DNA from: Marthasterias glacialis
Lineage: Eukaryota > Echinodermata > Asteroidea > Forcipulatida > Asteriidae
DNA length: 64,000 nucleotides
Direction: 5' to 3'
Assembly (NCBI GenBank): GCA_911728455.2
Contig: OU452219.1
Coordinates: forward strand, 8,430,320-8,494,319
Made by a program: the position numbers and the translations under genes. Under the pieces are notes generated by a model that saw nothing but the letters and a program-made list of their open reading frames with translations, was not told the origin of the DNA and did not search any database. Shown piece by piece: positions 26,301 to 34,209 of the stretch (positions within the stretch are counted from its first letter, which is position 1; every line of letters begins with the position of its first letter).

Positions 26301-29300
26301 ACCTGGTGAAGTCTGCTGCCACCTAGTGTCCTAAAAAGTCTCCCCATTGGTACTTGTCCGATTCCTTTTCTGTTTGTTATCACCAGTCATACATCATAGC
26401 CTTGACATCTTCAATATAGACAGTTAATTGACATTTTGTGTACCGTTATTATTCGTAAACTCATCCTAGCATCAGTGATTTTGTTATTTATTGTTAATCA
26501 TTTGATTGTATTGCTTATTTTTTTTTGGAGGGTGGGGTGGGGTAATTTAAAGGGTCTGTATACATTTGGTAATGACTCTGAAAATTTATGGCAATAATAA
26601 CTCACTTGGTAAGAAGTACAACAGCTCTAGACAGTATAATGCATTTTGAGAAACGTTTCATTTCAAAGTACTGCAGTTATGGAAAAATGTATCATTTTTT
26701 TATCCCCAAATATTTGAAACTGAGAAGTGTTATGGCCGTAACGCTTCTCAGAATGTGTATTCCAATGACGGATACTTCTTCTGCGTGAACACAACCACTC
26801 CAGATTTTTGGCCATATCTCAAAAACGCTGCCACCTTTTGAACTGAAATTTACACAGGCTAGTTTTATGGTATATATCTACAAATATATAGCATTAAGGC
26901 AAATGTACGGCTCCAAAAACCAAAGGTATACTTTGCCTTTAATGCCAGTTTAACTCTGTGTGTTGCTGAAGACTGTTTGCCCTTTTACTGCATAAATACT
27001 AAATATTCTGAACTTTTTAACAAAAAAGTTTTGCTAAAACTCTCGGTAAGAGGGCAGTAGCATATCTCAACGTGGATATCTCAGTGCAGGATGGATATTA
27101 ATTCCTTGTCTTTAGACAAAATACTAAATATTCTGAACTTTTTAACAGGAGTTTGCTAAAACTCTCGGTAAGAGGGCAGTAGCATATCTCAACGTGGATA
27201 TCTCAGTGCAGGGTGGATATTAATTCCCTGTCTTTAGACAAAATACTAAATATTCTGAACTTTTTAACAGGAGTTTGCCAAAACTCTCGGCAAGAGGGCA
27301 GTAGCATATCTCAACGTGGATATGTCAGTGCAGGGTGGATATTAATTCCTTGTCTTTAGACAAAATACTAAATATTCTGAACTTTTTAACAGGAGTTTGC
27401 CAAAACTCTCGGCAAGAGGGCAGTAGCATATCTCAACGTGGATATCTCAGTGCAGGGTAACTACACATTCAGAGCCAAGGCCACCCCGAACCTCTTCAGT
27501 GCAATCTATGAGGCCACCAAGCACGTCCCCGACGTTCCGATTCCCGGCCACCTGGACACGGTGTACGATACCTGGGCACATAGGAGACCATGGTCAAGTG
27601 AAAATCCTTTGCCACTGTAAGTGCCTGAAAATGAATGGGGATTCTTGCTGAGATGGGTTAGTGGAATTGAAGAGATGCCATTTCTTTGTGGTCTAAATGT
27701 ACTTGATCTTTTGTATCTCATAATGGTACTTTCTTCTCATGTGTTGGGCAATGGATGCCCATAGTGTGGTCGATCCACTTGAGTTTTTGAGGGTTGTTTT
27801 TGTGGGGAAAGGGGGAGGGGTGGGGTGGATTCTGGAACATGACAGATGCCTTGGTAGAAGAAACCACAGAAGCCTGTCGATCTTGGGGTTTATTGCTGGT
27901 CAAAGTCATGTTGAGTATGATTTTTATGTACCCTTGCATCGATGTGTGCTAAGCACTCAGTGCTTTCAGAGTTTAACTGGCTACTCAGTTGGATTCGAAC
28001 CCACAACCCCCATTCTGGAGCAAAAGTCCTAACCAATCGACCACTGAGCGTGGTTAATGCTGTGAAAATAGCACCTCTCTTACTATTCAAATCAATATTC
28101 AAATTTTAGCCTCCGAAAAAAGACTCTGCTAGTGTTGAAACAGGAGGCCATTAACAATTTTTTGTGCGTTTTTACATCAGGTCCTCTGGGTTGGTAAGCT
28201 GTTTGCAACAGCTAATTTTGTTTGTTCACTATTCAAATCATATCCAACTTTTAAAGGGAACCCCACTTAATAGACCTTTATCATGCTGCCACCATCTTGG
28301 TCATGTTCCCTGTATCCAATAACAGTAATAGATGCTAATATTCATTGCACAAAAAGGAACCAGACTATTTGCCCTTCCAGCCTTGGTTTGGTTACATTGG
28401 TTTGAATGTGAGAAAATCAAGATGGCTGCACCATGATAAAGTTTTGGGCCAGATATGGGCAAAGTCATTGTTCCAAAACAATGGGAGACTTTTGAGACAA
28501 TAGAGGGCGTCCCACTCACCGGTCTTTTCTCTGTTCTCGTCGCTGAGAACAATGGAAAAGGACTCAGTGAGTGGAATGCCCTCTATTGTCTGAAAAGTCT
28601 CCCATTGTGGAGTGAATGATTTGTCTAACAGAAGATGGCTTTTTTTGTAATGCGATATTGAAAGTTGGTTGTCAGGGCAGGAGGTTGGTGGTGGAGCATT
28701 TAGTGTTGGTATAAAACAATTTTCTTGTGTATACGTGAACAATTTTATTTTTCTTATTTTTTTGTGGTCGTAGTGTTTCTAATGTTGGATCTGGTAGTGA
28801 CTATGCAGCATTTCTTGGTGAGATTGGCATATCCTCTGTAGATATACGCTATGACTTCGACACAGTAAGTGCCACGCCTTGAGTTTTTATCAGTGACCTT
28901 TTAAGATGTTCAAGGGTGGCCAGTGTAATTATTTCTCTTTTTGTTGGTGATCTGACCTGGGCAGTTTAAATGTCCCTCGTCCAGTGCACAGATCTCTCCA
29001 CCTTTGAAATTTTGATCTCAGTATGTCTTGCCGTCGGCTGCATTTCGAACATTTCAGTACGTATTTTCATTACAATTTTCTGACTTGTTTCTGTATTGTC
29101 TATTACTTCTAGGATTTGAAAATTTCCAGCTATCCCCTGTATCATTCGATGTATGAGACCTTCCGCCTTGTGTCAGAGATCATGGACCCTGACTTCCATT
29201 ACCACCTTGCAGTGAGTAAGGTGTGGGGTGAGCTGGCTAGGTCTCTGGCAGACTCGGTCGTATTGCCGTTCGACTGTCGCACATACGTCACCCACCTCCA

Positions 29301-32300
29301 AGGCTCGGTTACTACATTGAAAAAGACTTACGCCGATAAGATGTCAACGAAAGGGATCACTTTCGGTGAGAAAGGGTTCATACACAGCGAATGTTCATCA
29401 GTGCAATGGTGGGAATGCTCATGAGTTGAAACTTGGAAGGTTCCATTCAATGAGGTGAAGCAGAGTTGAATGGAACATCCCATCTTTCAATGAATGAATA
29501 CATTCCCTCCACTGCATGAAGGTTAAACATTCACTGTTTATTTTATATAACATCCAAGTAGATCTTTGTCATTTTGGAGGAAAACGCAATCATCAAAATG
29601 CACAAGATTGTATTCGGGCATTTACTATGAGGGCGTTTTGTACTGCTGTGTATAAGGTGGCACGTGCGTGGTGTGGTCTAGCGTGCAATAGTCAATAAGG
29701 CTGGGAAGAAAATGAATGGCGAACAGCACCAAAATGCACTGTTTGTGACGTAGGCCATTACAATGGTTTGATTAATGAACGCCGTGTGACCTACAATCCT
29801 CCAATTAAATAACAAGGATCTACTTGGTGTTAAATAACAGTTTTTTTAATATCTTGTACAAGATGATGTCGCACAGATTTAAAAGGAAATATATCAGGAC
29901 ATTTCACGGCGGGAAAAAGAATTGTCTAGGAATTCGAACGTTTTTGCAAAAAAACAAACTGGATAAGTTTTGTCGGTGTAAGTTATTTAATAATCAAAAT
30001 TGTTCACTGGAATCTAAAACAAAATTCCATTCTCTTCAGTAGATGTTTGTACACTTTTTGTCAACCAACTTTTTAACCCGGTCAGTTGTACCTCTGTCCG
30101 TGATTTATATCCGAAATATGTGATAACAATGTCATCTTTTGTTGCGTTTCAGATGCAATTGATGCAGGTATGGCCAGTCTGACCAAGGCTGCTGAGGAGT
30201 TGCACGCGTACATTGAGGGCCTCGAAAAGAAAAAGTGAGAATTCCATCAAGTAATATTATTATTATTATATATTTCTGGTCATAAAACCAAGGATGCCTC
30301 ATAAGTGAACTTAATCACTGTAGCTCTCGAGCCTGAGGAAACCTGTAGATAAGGGTGCTTGCCATGTGAACCAGAAACACTGGGGTAATTTCCCTACTCT
30401 TCCACGATAAGTGTTCTGGGTTCTTTTACGTGCACTACCCATCCTAGTACATGGGACCAACGGCTTAATGTCCCATCCGAAGGACAAAGCAATTATGGTA
30501 AAGTCTCTTGCTCAAGGACACAAGTGCCGCGACTGGGATTCGAACCCACACTCTGCTGCCAACAACACCAGAACTTGAGTCCGGTGATCTTAACCGCTCG
30601 GCCACGACACTCCAATATGTCTCTTGTAAAAATACTTCACTTTGTCTCTCAGTCCTCCATTTTGGGAGTCTAAGCCCAAGCCCAAGCCCAGGCCTAAGCC
30701 CAGGCTTAAGCCCAGGTCATGGTTTTGAAAACGGCCTCAGTTTGTGATGCTCCAGTGTTCTTTATGAACACAGTGCCAACAGAGAGTGCTATCACACACT
30801 TTGCTCTCACACACCCATTTTAAAATAGGCATCCTCATGGAGGTCTCTAGTGTTCTTTCCTTTGTCCCTATACTTAATAATTTTTTATAGAACTTGTACA
30901 TAAATTTCCTTGTGGAGCATCCGTCTTCTTAGAATTCCCCTGTGGAGTCCAATTGTCCCTTTTATTGTAGGACTCCACAAAGGAGCGAATTCGAGCCCAC
31001 AATAAGCTGATTGTGTGTGAGAGCGATGTGTGTGTGATAGTGCCCTCTGTTGGCAATATATTGGGAATAAAGAACACAGGAGTGTCACAAACTAAGACTT
31101 GCTGTCAGGGTGTTAGTGCTACTATTATTTTATCAAATTGAGGGCACAGTAATGTGACGAAGCTGACTGAAGAACCAAGGGTATCTTGACTTCACTAAGA
31201 GCTGTGAAATTTACCTCTACAATTGAAACTGCATACCATAATTCATATACAAATATTGGATGCATATGAGTGCATTGTCACAGAATATAATCACAAGGTT
31301 GAAATCTTGGACTATTCCATTTCACGAGGCGAAAAATGGGAAAAGCCAGATCTCACTGAGTGAGTATATTCTGCGACAATGCACAAACAAAACGCATTCA
31401 ATATTTGTTTGATATAACTCACACATGGATGCTTGTCATTTGGAATTTGTTCACAATGAACACAAAATATACGATATTTGTTTGATATAACTCACACATG
31501 GATGCTTGTCATTTGGAATTTGTTCACAATGAACACAAAATATACGAGGAAACTCGTCAACCCCACACGCTGATAATTAAACAATGTGGACGACTCCATG
31601 TAGACATCAACCTTGTCCCCTGTGACATGACCTCGCCTCAATTGGACAAACAGGCGTGGAACGATTATTTTGGAAACGATGCTGCGAAGCGTCCGATAAT
31701 TGTTCATCATGGACTGGCCAATCCAATATTATATTGTGGCATGTCATGGCAGTAAATACATGACAAATGAATGGATGATACCTGTTTCAAGGATCTGTGT
31801 GTGGTTATGATTGGCATTATTAGGTGCTTCTAATTTAAACCAAGTATACCAGCACCTTACATCACTACTACCCCAGTTTATCGGGCATTCCTGAAACCAT
31901 CTCAACTCCCATGGAGTATGCGGCACCTTTCATCTTGCTCCTTATTCCTTGATTTTTAATTGCTGTGGATGTTTTTGTATTGCTGCAGTCCTTTTGAGGT
32001 GCGTAAGATCAATGATCAGCTGATGTACATGGACAGAGCGTTCACTGATCCCCAGGGTCTGCCAGGGAGACCACTACAAAGGTACGCTAAAAGACAAGTA
32101 CAGGATTTGTCCCTTTTTTGGGTCAGTTTTTTTGTCTCCACTAAGCATGAAATTTTCACAGGTTGGATGTCTACTTTCTTCCTCCATGGTTCTATGGTGT
32201 GTTTATTGTAAACTAGATGGAATTCATTTACTCTTCCAAAAAAAAAACCCTGATGAACTTCCCCTTTAAGTTTGAACTGTGGAATACCCTCGTAAGTGAC

Positions 32301-33449
32301 AGCGACAAATTATTTAACTCTTGTACTTTGACTCAGTGTAGTCTAGGGACAGAAAAATCAACCTTCCCGAGTTGTATGGTCATCTGAAACGTTTTTATTT
32401 TGAGAAATTCTTATCTGATAAATGGCAAAAAAAGCAGAAAGACTGCAACAAACGAGCAAGCAGTTAGAGCCCCAGCTCAACATTGGTAAGAAGAAAAACA
32501 AATGTTCTCAGATTTACATATGCCTTACATGGTATAAAGATAATGATGGTAGAAAACTTTCCTTGAAAAGATTTCTGCCTGAAGTGTTATCGTTTCTAAC
32601 TAACAAATGAAATAAGATCCAAAATTAGTTCATGTTTCAGTGAGACGAAAACTCTGCCTATAGGAATGCGTACAAAAATGCTGAATGCATATTGACCGTT
32701 TTCTCGCAAATGAAACAACGAAATGAGCTTACATTTTCACAGGGTTGGTTTTGTTACAAATATCTTGATTTGTGCAAAAACTGAAGGCAATTACAGTCAG
32801 TTTACCAGTGTTGAGCTGGGGCTTTAAGTGGAAAGGATTAATTGGCGGGCTACATGCTGGTGGAGTAGATGACCAAAGCCTTATTGACCCCTTACACCAA
32901 CATCACATGCGGCTACTCTCTGCTACGCTCGCCATTTTAGGAGTCGAAGTGCACGTAAAAATGGTATGGTAAGCGTGTAAATGCCGTGTCGCCTAAAATG
33001 CGTACTACACTGTATAACATGCGGGGACATTGACTACAAAAGTGGTGCAAACAAGATCATTTTGATGACGCCAACTGAATTGGGTTGATAGGACCAAGAT
33101 ACAAATTTTCACAAATACAAATTATAGAAGTACTGTTGAGACTCAAATACATCTATCAATAGTTGTTGAAGCTGTGTGGCTTATATTATTTTCTAACGAG
33201 AATGGATTGTTATTTATGTTGTTTTTTTATCTGTACAGGCATGTTGCGTTTGCACCAAGCAGCAAAGACAGTTACTACGGTGATGCCTTCCCGGGCATCA
33301 TGGATCTGATGTTTGACATCGAGAATTCGGCAGATCCTGACGCCCAGTGGGAGGCAGTACGCAAACACATGTCCGTTGTGGCATACACACTACACTCTGT
33401 GGCCAATACACTAACAGATGTCAATGTATTGGGGATACAACCAAGCTAG
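10995..33449 (+). CDS. Glutamate carboxypeptidase II / NAALADase-family M28 peptidase (16 exons)
   Basis: Coding exons: 10995-11392, 13402-13558, 15787-15918, 17278-17403, 20012-20201, 21638-21728, 22890-22979, 23597-23682, 24900-25019, 25279-25364, 27393-27616, 28774-28864, 29113-29365, 30153-30234, 31989-32081, 33239-33449. All introns are GT-AG and phases match, giving 2430 nt (809 residues plus stop; human GCPII has 750). The protein is a type II membrane protein: about 70 cytoplasmic residues, one membrane helix (about 71-94), then protease-associated, M28 peptidase and C-terminal dimerisation domains outside the cell. The dinuclear zinc site is complete: H432, D442, E481, D509 and H608, with E480 as catalytic base; these sit at a constant offset of 55-56 from the human residues. 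The family releases C-terminal glutamate or acts as a di- or aminopeptidase. Pocket residues equivalent to human N257, N519 and K699 are all Ser here, so glutamate preference is doubtful. FOLH1/NAALAD2 and NAALADL1 orthology cannot be separated by eye. The extra length is mainly the longer cytoplasmic tail. Confidence 0.95.
12582..12706. mobile_element. Imperfect hairpin MITE-like element (copy 1)
   Basis: The arm AGACTTTTGAGGATGCTAGA with GGCAGCAGACTTA pairs with the inverse at 12669-12706. An inverted relative with CATAGTTATAAGCATGCGCA occurs at 26215-26346. Confidence 0.5.
13161..13332. mobile_element. Short MITE with GGCCCAAT ends
   Basis: GGCCCAATTTCATAAAGCTA at the left is matched inverted by CAGCTTTATTCAATTGGGCC at the right. 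The interior repeats TTTTTTGCTAAGC-like words. It lies just before exon 2 of the peptidase gene. Confidence 0.65.
13402..13558 (+). CDS. Peptidase exon 2
   Basis: Acceptor tttctccag|A and donor CTT|GTAAGT, phase 2 in and phase 0 out. It encodes residues 134-185, including the family motif PHLAGT and a VLLSYP segment close to human GCPII. Confidence 0.93.
15787..15918 (+). CDS. Peptidase exon 3
   Basis: Acceptor tttctag|GTG and donor GAG|GTACAT, phase 0 on both sides. It encodes residues 186-229. It carries the EEPPLDGE and [12 protein letters not shown] segments, which correspond to the FEPPPPGY and PFSAF regions of GCPII. Confidence 0.92.
16190..16620 (+). repeat. Pyrimidine-rich 94-bp tandem repeat, intron 3
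   Basis: TGTT[C]CCCATGT(A/G)TTG recurs at 16287, 16381, 16474 and 16569, giving units of 93-95 bp over about 4.5 copies. The plus strand is almost pure C/T. The long reading frames here on both strands are by-products of the repeat. Confidence 0.85.
16640..16872 (+). mobile_element. Probable LINE 3' end
   Basis: ATGCTGGCATGACGAATAAA followed by a short AATTGAATT-type repeat resembles the 3' tail of CR1/L2-like elements. No coding part is recognisable upstream; a pyrimidine tandem repeat adjoins it. Confidence 0.45.
16880..16968 (+). mobile_element. SINE family B, 3' fragment
   Basis: GTACTGAGTATACAGTGCTT followed by AACACATCGGTGTATGGGTA is the family B tail. The tRNA-like head is missing. 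Confidence 0.55.
17278..17403 (+). CDS. Peptidase exon 4: protease-associated domain
   Basis: Acceptor cattatag|AAT and donor AAG|GTGACT, phase 0 on both sides. It encodes residues 230-271 with [11 protein letters not shown] and [11 protein letters not shown]268 aligns with human R210, which contacts the substrate glutamate, and is conserved. Confidence 0.93.
17633..17898. mobile_element. Foldback element with long terminal inverted repeats
   Basis: TCTAGTGAGGTTTG starts the left end and CAAACCTCACTAGA closes the right end. Inverted similarity extends about 95 bp inward through ACCGGTGGTTTGACAACTCG. Flanks TTGTATCT and TTGTATTC could be an 8-bp target duplication. It lies in intron 4. Confidence 0.7.
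18755..19130 (-). mobile_element. SINE family A copy in intron 4 of the peptidase gene
   Basis: The inverted tRNA-like head is near 19055-19130 (GGGATTCGAACCCACACC, ACTTGAGTCCG). The body contains GGTACCCGTTTACCCCCTGG, the inverse of the 4942 copy. Confidence 0.65.
19130..19312 (+). repeat. Dispersed repeat, copy in intron 4
   Basis: GCCTTGGTGCCCTTGAAA, AGAAATTTACAATTTCCTC and CCTTTCAAGAACGAAG are repeated inverted at 42935-43115. Confidence 0.65.
20012..20201 (+). CDS. Peptidase exon 5: protease-associated domain
   Basis: Acceptor tgtacag|GTC and donor TTAG|GTAAGT, phase 0 in and phase 1 out. It encodes residues 272-334 with YSDPADY, YGVQRG and [10 protein letters not shown], all diagnostic of the family. 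S316 stands where human GCPII has N257. Confidence 0.95.
20215..20460 (+). repeat. Dispersed repeat shared with intron 15 (copy in intron 5)
   Basis: CCTTATTGACCCCTTGCACC, TATGGTAAGCGTGCAAATGC and GAATTGGGTCAATA match 32878-33090 in the same order. It begins about 15 bp after the exon 5 donor. Confidence 0.65.
21222..21367. mobile_element. Hairpin element in intron 5
   Basis: ATTTGGCTTTAGGGCCATTG with CAGATTTGTCCTT at 21222 is repeated inverted at about 21335-21367, with an internal CAAGCAA/TTGCTTG pair. No coding capacity is seen. Confidence 0.6.
21638..21728 (+). CDS. Peptidase exon 6
   Basis: Acceptor tttgcag|AT and donor CTCAG|GTAAGC, phase 1 in and phase 2 out. It encodes the [15 protein letters not shown] segment that precedes the peptidase core. 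Confidence 0.92.
21930..22300 (+). repeat. Interspersed repeat family R, copy 2 (intron 6)
   Basis: Shares AAGAAACCCTGACTTGACAA, GAATTGCAAAAC, GAAATACAATGAATAAACAG and GGACAAAGGTCTG with the 40420 copy. Confidence 0.65.
22890..22979 (+). CDS. Peptidase exon 7
   Basis: Acceptor cttcaatag|T and donor ACAA|GTAGGT. The frame through the exon is open (WQGGLSG, YKLGP). The donor must be GTAGGT at 22980, because reading one codon further gives an in-frame TAG. Using this site restores a Lys codon with exon 8. Confidence 0.88.
23120..23450 (-). mobile_element. LINE ORF2 C-terminal remnant
   Basis: The minus strand encodes [19 protein letters not shown] and [13 protein letters not shown], the typical end of CR1-type ORF2 proteins. 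It is interrupted and lies in intron 7 of the peptidase gene. Confidence 0.65.
23597..23682 (+). CDS. Peptidase exon 8
   Basis: Acceptor cttcccag|A and donor CCAG|GTAATT. It encodes KVKLEVFNQ and [14 protein letters not shown], matching the family strand that leads into the first zinc ligand. Confidence 0.93.
23745..23995 (+). repeat. Interspersed repeat family R, copy 3 (intron 8)
   Basis: Contains CCCGTCCAGCCTGAAGGGAT, GTTCACTCTGACTGACCTCC and GGCCAAAGGTCTGGAATCGG as in copies 2 and 4, with a central deletion. Confidence 0.65.
24900..25019 (+). CDS. Peptidase exon 9: first zinc-ligand motif
   Basis: Acceptor gttggcag|AC and donor GAAG|GTAGGC. It encodes [20 protein letters not shown]432 is a zinc ligand and D442 bridges the two zincs (human H377 and D387). 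Confidence 0.96.
25279..25364 (+). CDS. Peptidase exon 10: catalytic base and zinc ligand
   Basis: Acceptor gttatcag|GC and donor GAG|GTATGC. It encodes [16 protein letters not shown]480 is the catalytic base and E481 a zinc ligand (human E424 and E425). Confidence 0.96.
25560..25700. repeat. G-rich / C-run / A-run segment, intron 10
   Basis: GAGGGGGTAGGGGGTTGTTG is followed by C10 and A11 runs. No gene signal is seen. Confidence 0.6.
25875..26032 (+). mobile_element. SINE family B copy in intron 10
   Basis: A B-box-like GGATTCAAATCCCACCCAAG is followed by the tail AAAGCACCGAGTATGCTGTG and CACACATCGGTGTAAGGGTA. Confidence 0.6.
26215..26346. mobile_element. Imperfect hairpin MITE-like element (copy 2)
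   Basis: It shares GGTGGCATCAGACTT, ATAGTTATAAGCATGCGCAC and AGTCTGCTGCCACCTAGTG with 12582-12706 in the opposite orientation. It lies in intron 10. Confidence 0.5.
26547..26942. mobile_element. piggyBac-type MITE with TTAA target site, intron 10
   Basis: TTAA at 26547-26550 and 26939-26942 flank a 388-bp element with ends AGGGTCTGTATACATTTGGT and the inverse of AGGCAAAGTATACCTTTGGT. No transposase is encoded. A TTAA duplication is the hallmark of piggyBac-like transposition. Confidence 0.7.
26993..27458 (+). repeat. 122-bp tandem repeat copying the intron 10 / exon 11 boundary
   Basis: AAATATTCTG recurs at 27001, 27126, 27248 and 27370. Each unit holds AACTTTTTAACAGGAG (the splice acceptor) and about 65 bp of exon 11; copy 1 has lost the acceptor. 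Copies 1-3 then run into GGATGGAT/GGTGGAT ATTAATTCC and an in-frame TAA. Copy 4 continues as the real exon 11. Confidence 0.9.
27393..27616 (+). CDS. Peptidase exon 11
   Basis: Acceptor tttttaacag|GAG and donor CCACT|GTAAGT, phase 0 in and phase 2 out. It encodes residues 493-566 plus two bases; D509 in [15 protein letters not shown] is a zinc ligand (human D453). The first 66 bases and the acceptor are copied three times just upstream. Only this fourth copy reads into GGTAACTACACA and stays open. Confidence 0.93.
27925..28062 (-). mobile_element. SINE family B copy in intron 11
   Basis: The minus strand has the tRNA-like head CGCTCAGTGGTCGATTGGTT and GGGTTCGAATCCAACTGAG, then the tail CACTGAGTGCTTAGCACACA. 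Confidence 0.65.
28105..28235 (+). repeat. Dispersed repeat shared with 4460-4605
   Basis: GGAGGCCATTAACAATTTTT and GGTTGGTAAGCTGTTTGCAA match the 4460 copy. Confidence 0.55.
28478..28608. mobile_element. Hairpin element with about 60-bp arms, intron 11
   Basis: ACAATGGGAGACTTTTGAGA plus CAATAGAGGGCGT at the left is mirrored at 28545-28608 (ATGCCCTCTATTGTCT, AGTCTCCCATTGT). The loop is about 6 bases. Confidence 0.65.
28774..28864 (+). CDS. Peptidase exon 12
   Basis: Acceptor gtcgtag|T and donor ACA|GTAAGT, phase 2 in and phase 0 out. It encodes [13 protein letters not shown] and the start of the loop before the histidine ligand. S575, D590 and R592 align with human N519, R534 and R536. Confidence 0.92.
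29113..29365 (+). CDS. Peptidase exon 13: last zinc ligand and dimerisation domain start
   Basis: Acceptor cttctag|GAT and donor TTCG|GTGAGA. It encodes [13 protein letters not shown], with H608 as zinc ligand (human H553) and Y607 equivalent to substrate-contacting Y552. It continues into SVVLPFDC of the C-terminal helical domain. Confidence 0.95.
30153..30234 (+). CDS. Peptidase exon 14
   Basis: Acceptor cgtttcag|AT and donor AAAAA|GTGAGA, phase 1 in and phase 2 out. It encodes an amphipathic helix ([20 protein letters not shown]) of the dimerisation domain. The sequence is weakly conserved; the call rests on splice phases and position. Confidence 0.85.
30270..30615 (-). mobile_element. 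tRNA-derived SINE, family A (full-length-like) in intron 14
   Basis: Reading the minus strand from 30612: GTGTCGTGGCCGAGCGGTTA, GACTCAAGTTCTGGTG, GGGTTCGAATCCCAGTCGCG, then AAGAACCCAGAACACTTATC, and a tail ending TGACCAGAAATA next to a TTA-rich tract. A and B boxes are intact. Confidence 0.8.
31240..31400. repeat. Imperfect inverted repeat, intron 14
   Basis: TGAGTGCATTGTCACAGAATATA is mirrored by TATATTCTGCGACAATGCAC about 80 bp later, a diverged foldback. Confidence 0.45.
31411..31537 (+). repeat. 63-bp tandem duplication, intron 14
   Basis: ATATTTGTTTGATATAACTC starts at 31411 and again at 31474. The two units are almost identical. Confidence 0.8.
31989..32081 (+). CDS. Peptidase exon 15
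   Basis: Acceptor ttgctgcag|T and donor CAAAG|GTACGC. It encodes [20 protein letters not shown], matching the human NDQLMFLERAFIDPLGLP segment. Confidence 0.95.
32640..32835 (-). repeat. Interspersed repeat family K, copy 3 (intron 15)
   Basis: The plus strand reads GTGAGACGAAAACTCTGCCT, AATGCTGAATGCAT and ACAAATATCTTGATTTGTGC, the inverse of copy 2. Confidence 0.65.
32875..33092 (+). repeat. Dispersed repeat shared with intron 5 (copy in intron 15)
   Basis: GCCTTATTGACCCCTTACAC, ATGGTAAGCGTGTAAATGCC and GAATTGGGTTGATAGG match the 20215 copy. Confidence 0.65.
33239..33449 (+). CDS. Peptidase exon 16 (terminal) with stop
   Basis: Acceptor tctgtacag|G; stop TAG at 33447-33449. It encodes [17 protein letters not shown] and FDIEN, then the C-terminal helix. 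S751 aligns with human K699; Y752 aligns with conserved Y700. Confidence 0.95.
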
Positions 33450-33576
33450 ATTACTTAAAACCTTTTTTCTTTTTTTGGACAGGCAAGAAATATTTTACCG
33501 ATTACAAAATACGATTGAGATGTTAATTGAAAGTAGATTGACAAGTACTTGATGATCTTTAAATTGTTGTGATATG

Positions 33577-33582
33577 AATAAA
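33577..33582 (+). terminator. Polyadenylation signal of the peptidase gene
   Basis: AATAAA lies 128 bases after the TAG stop and is the first canonical signal downstream. Confidence 0.65.
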
Positions 33583-34209
33583 TGGTGTTAAGCACGGTTT
33601 GTACCAGGAATGTTTCATGCAGGTTGATGAGTGTTCAACATGTGCAAAACTTGGCCACCAATTTCCATCTTTTAAGGAATCGTTTCTTCCTGTTTTGTAA
33701 TTTTCCGTAAATTAACTTTATTCAGTCTGTTATACTAAAATTGTGTAAAACATTAACGTTCTTTCTCCTAAATTTATGAACTAGTGTGACGTTTGTGTGT
33801 TCCAGTCCCTTGGGTGGGAATTGATCCCACGAGCTTTTGCATTGCAGACCAAGTGTCTTCACCAGTAGACCATGAAGAAAAGGCCCAATGATGAGAGACT
33901 ACTTTGAAAGGCAAACCATTCATGAACAAGTGTGAAAAAGGGACGACAAAATAAGGAACATTTACCCAGATTCCTGATAAACAAATTCATTAACAAGTGT
34001 AAAAAATGGACATAGACAAGTAAGGAACATTTACCCAACATTTACTGAACATTTTGTAAATTCTAATATTACGACTGTGTAAATTTTAATGCATTAAATG
34101 TCACATTGACTGTATTAGTTCCAGTTTTGCAACAACTTGTGTACTTCAATCATTCAAGCTTATTGGAATACATAAAGTAAGCAAGAGTTACTGCTTTTAC
34201 CTTCCTTTT

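Noticed and set aside
27118-27360. Alternative mini-exons in tandem copies 2 and 3
   Set aside because: They have acceptors, but the only nearby donor-like site (CAGG|GTGGAT) is weak and would give 64 bp and a frameshift; treated as decoys rather than exons.
30500-30612. Possible tRNA-Leu gene on the minus strand
   Set aside because: A and B boxes are present, but the unit continues into a SINE body shared with other copies and the acceptor stem does not pair.
31498-31755. 85-codon plus-strand frame
   Set aside because: Starts inside a 63-bp tandem duplication within intron 14; no splice logic and no recognised motif.
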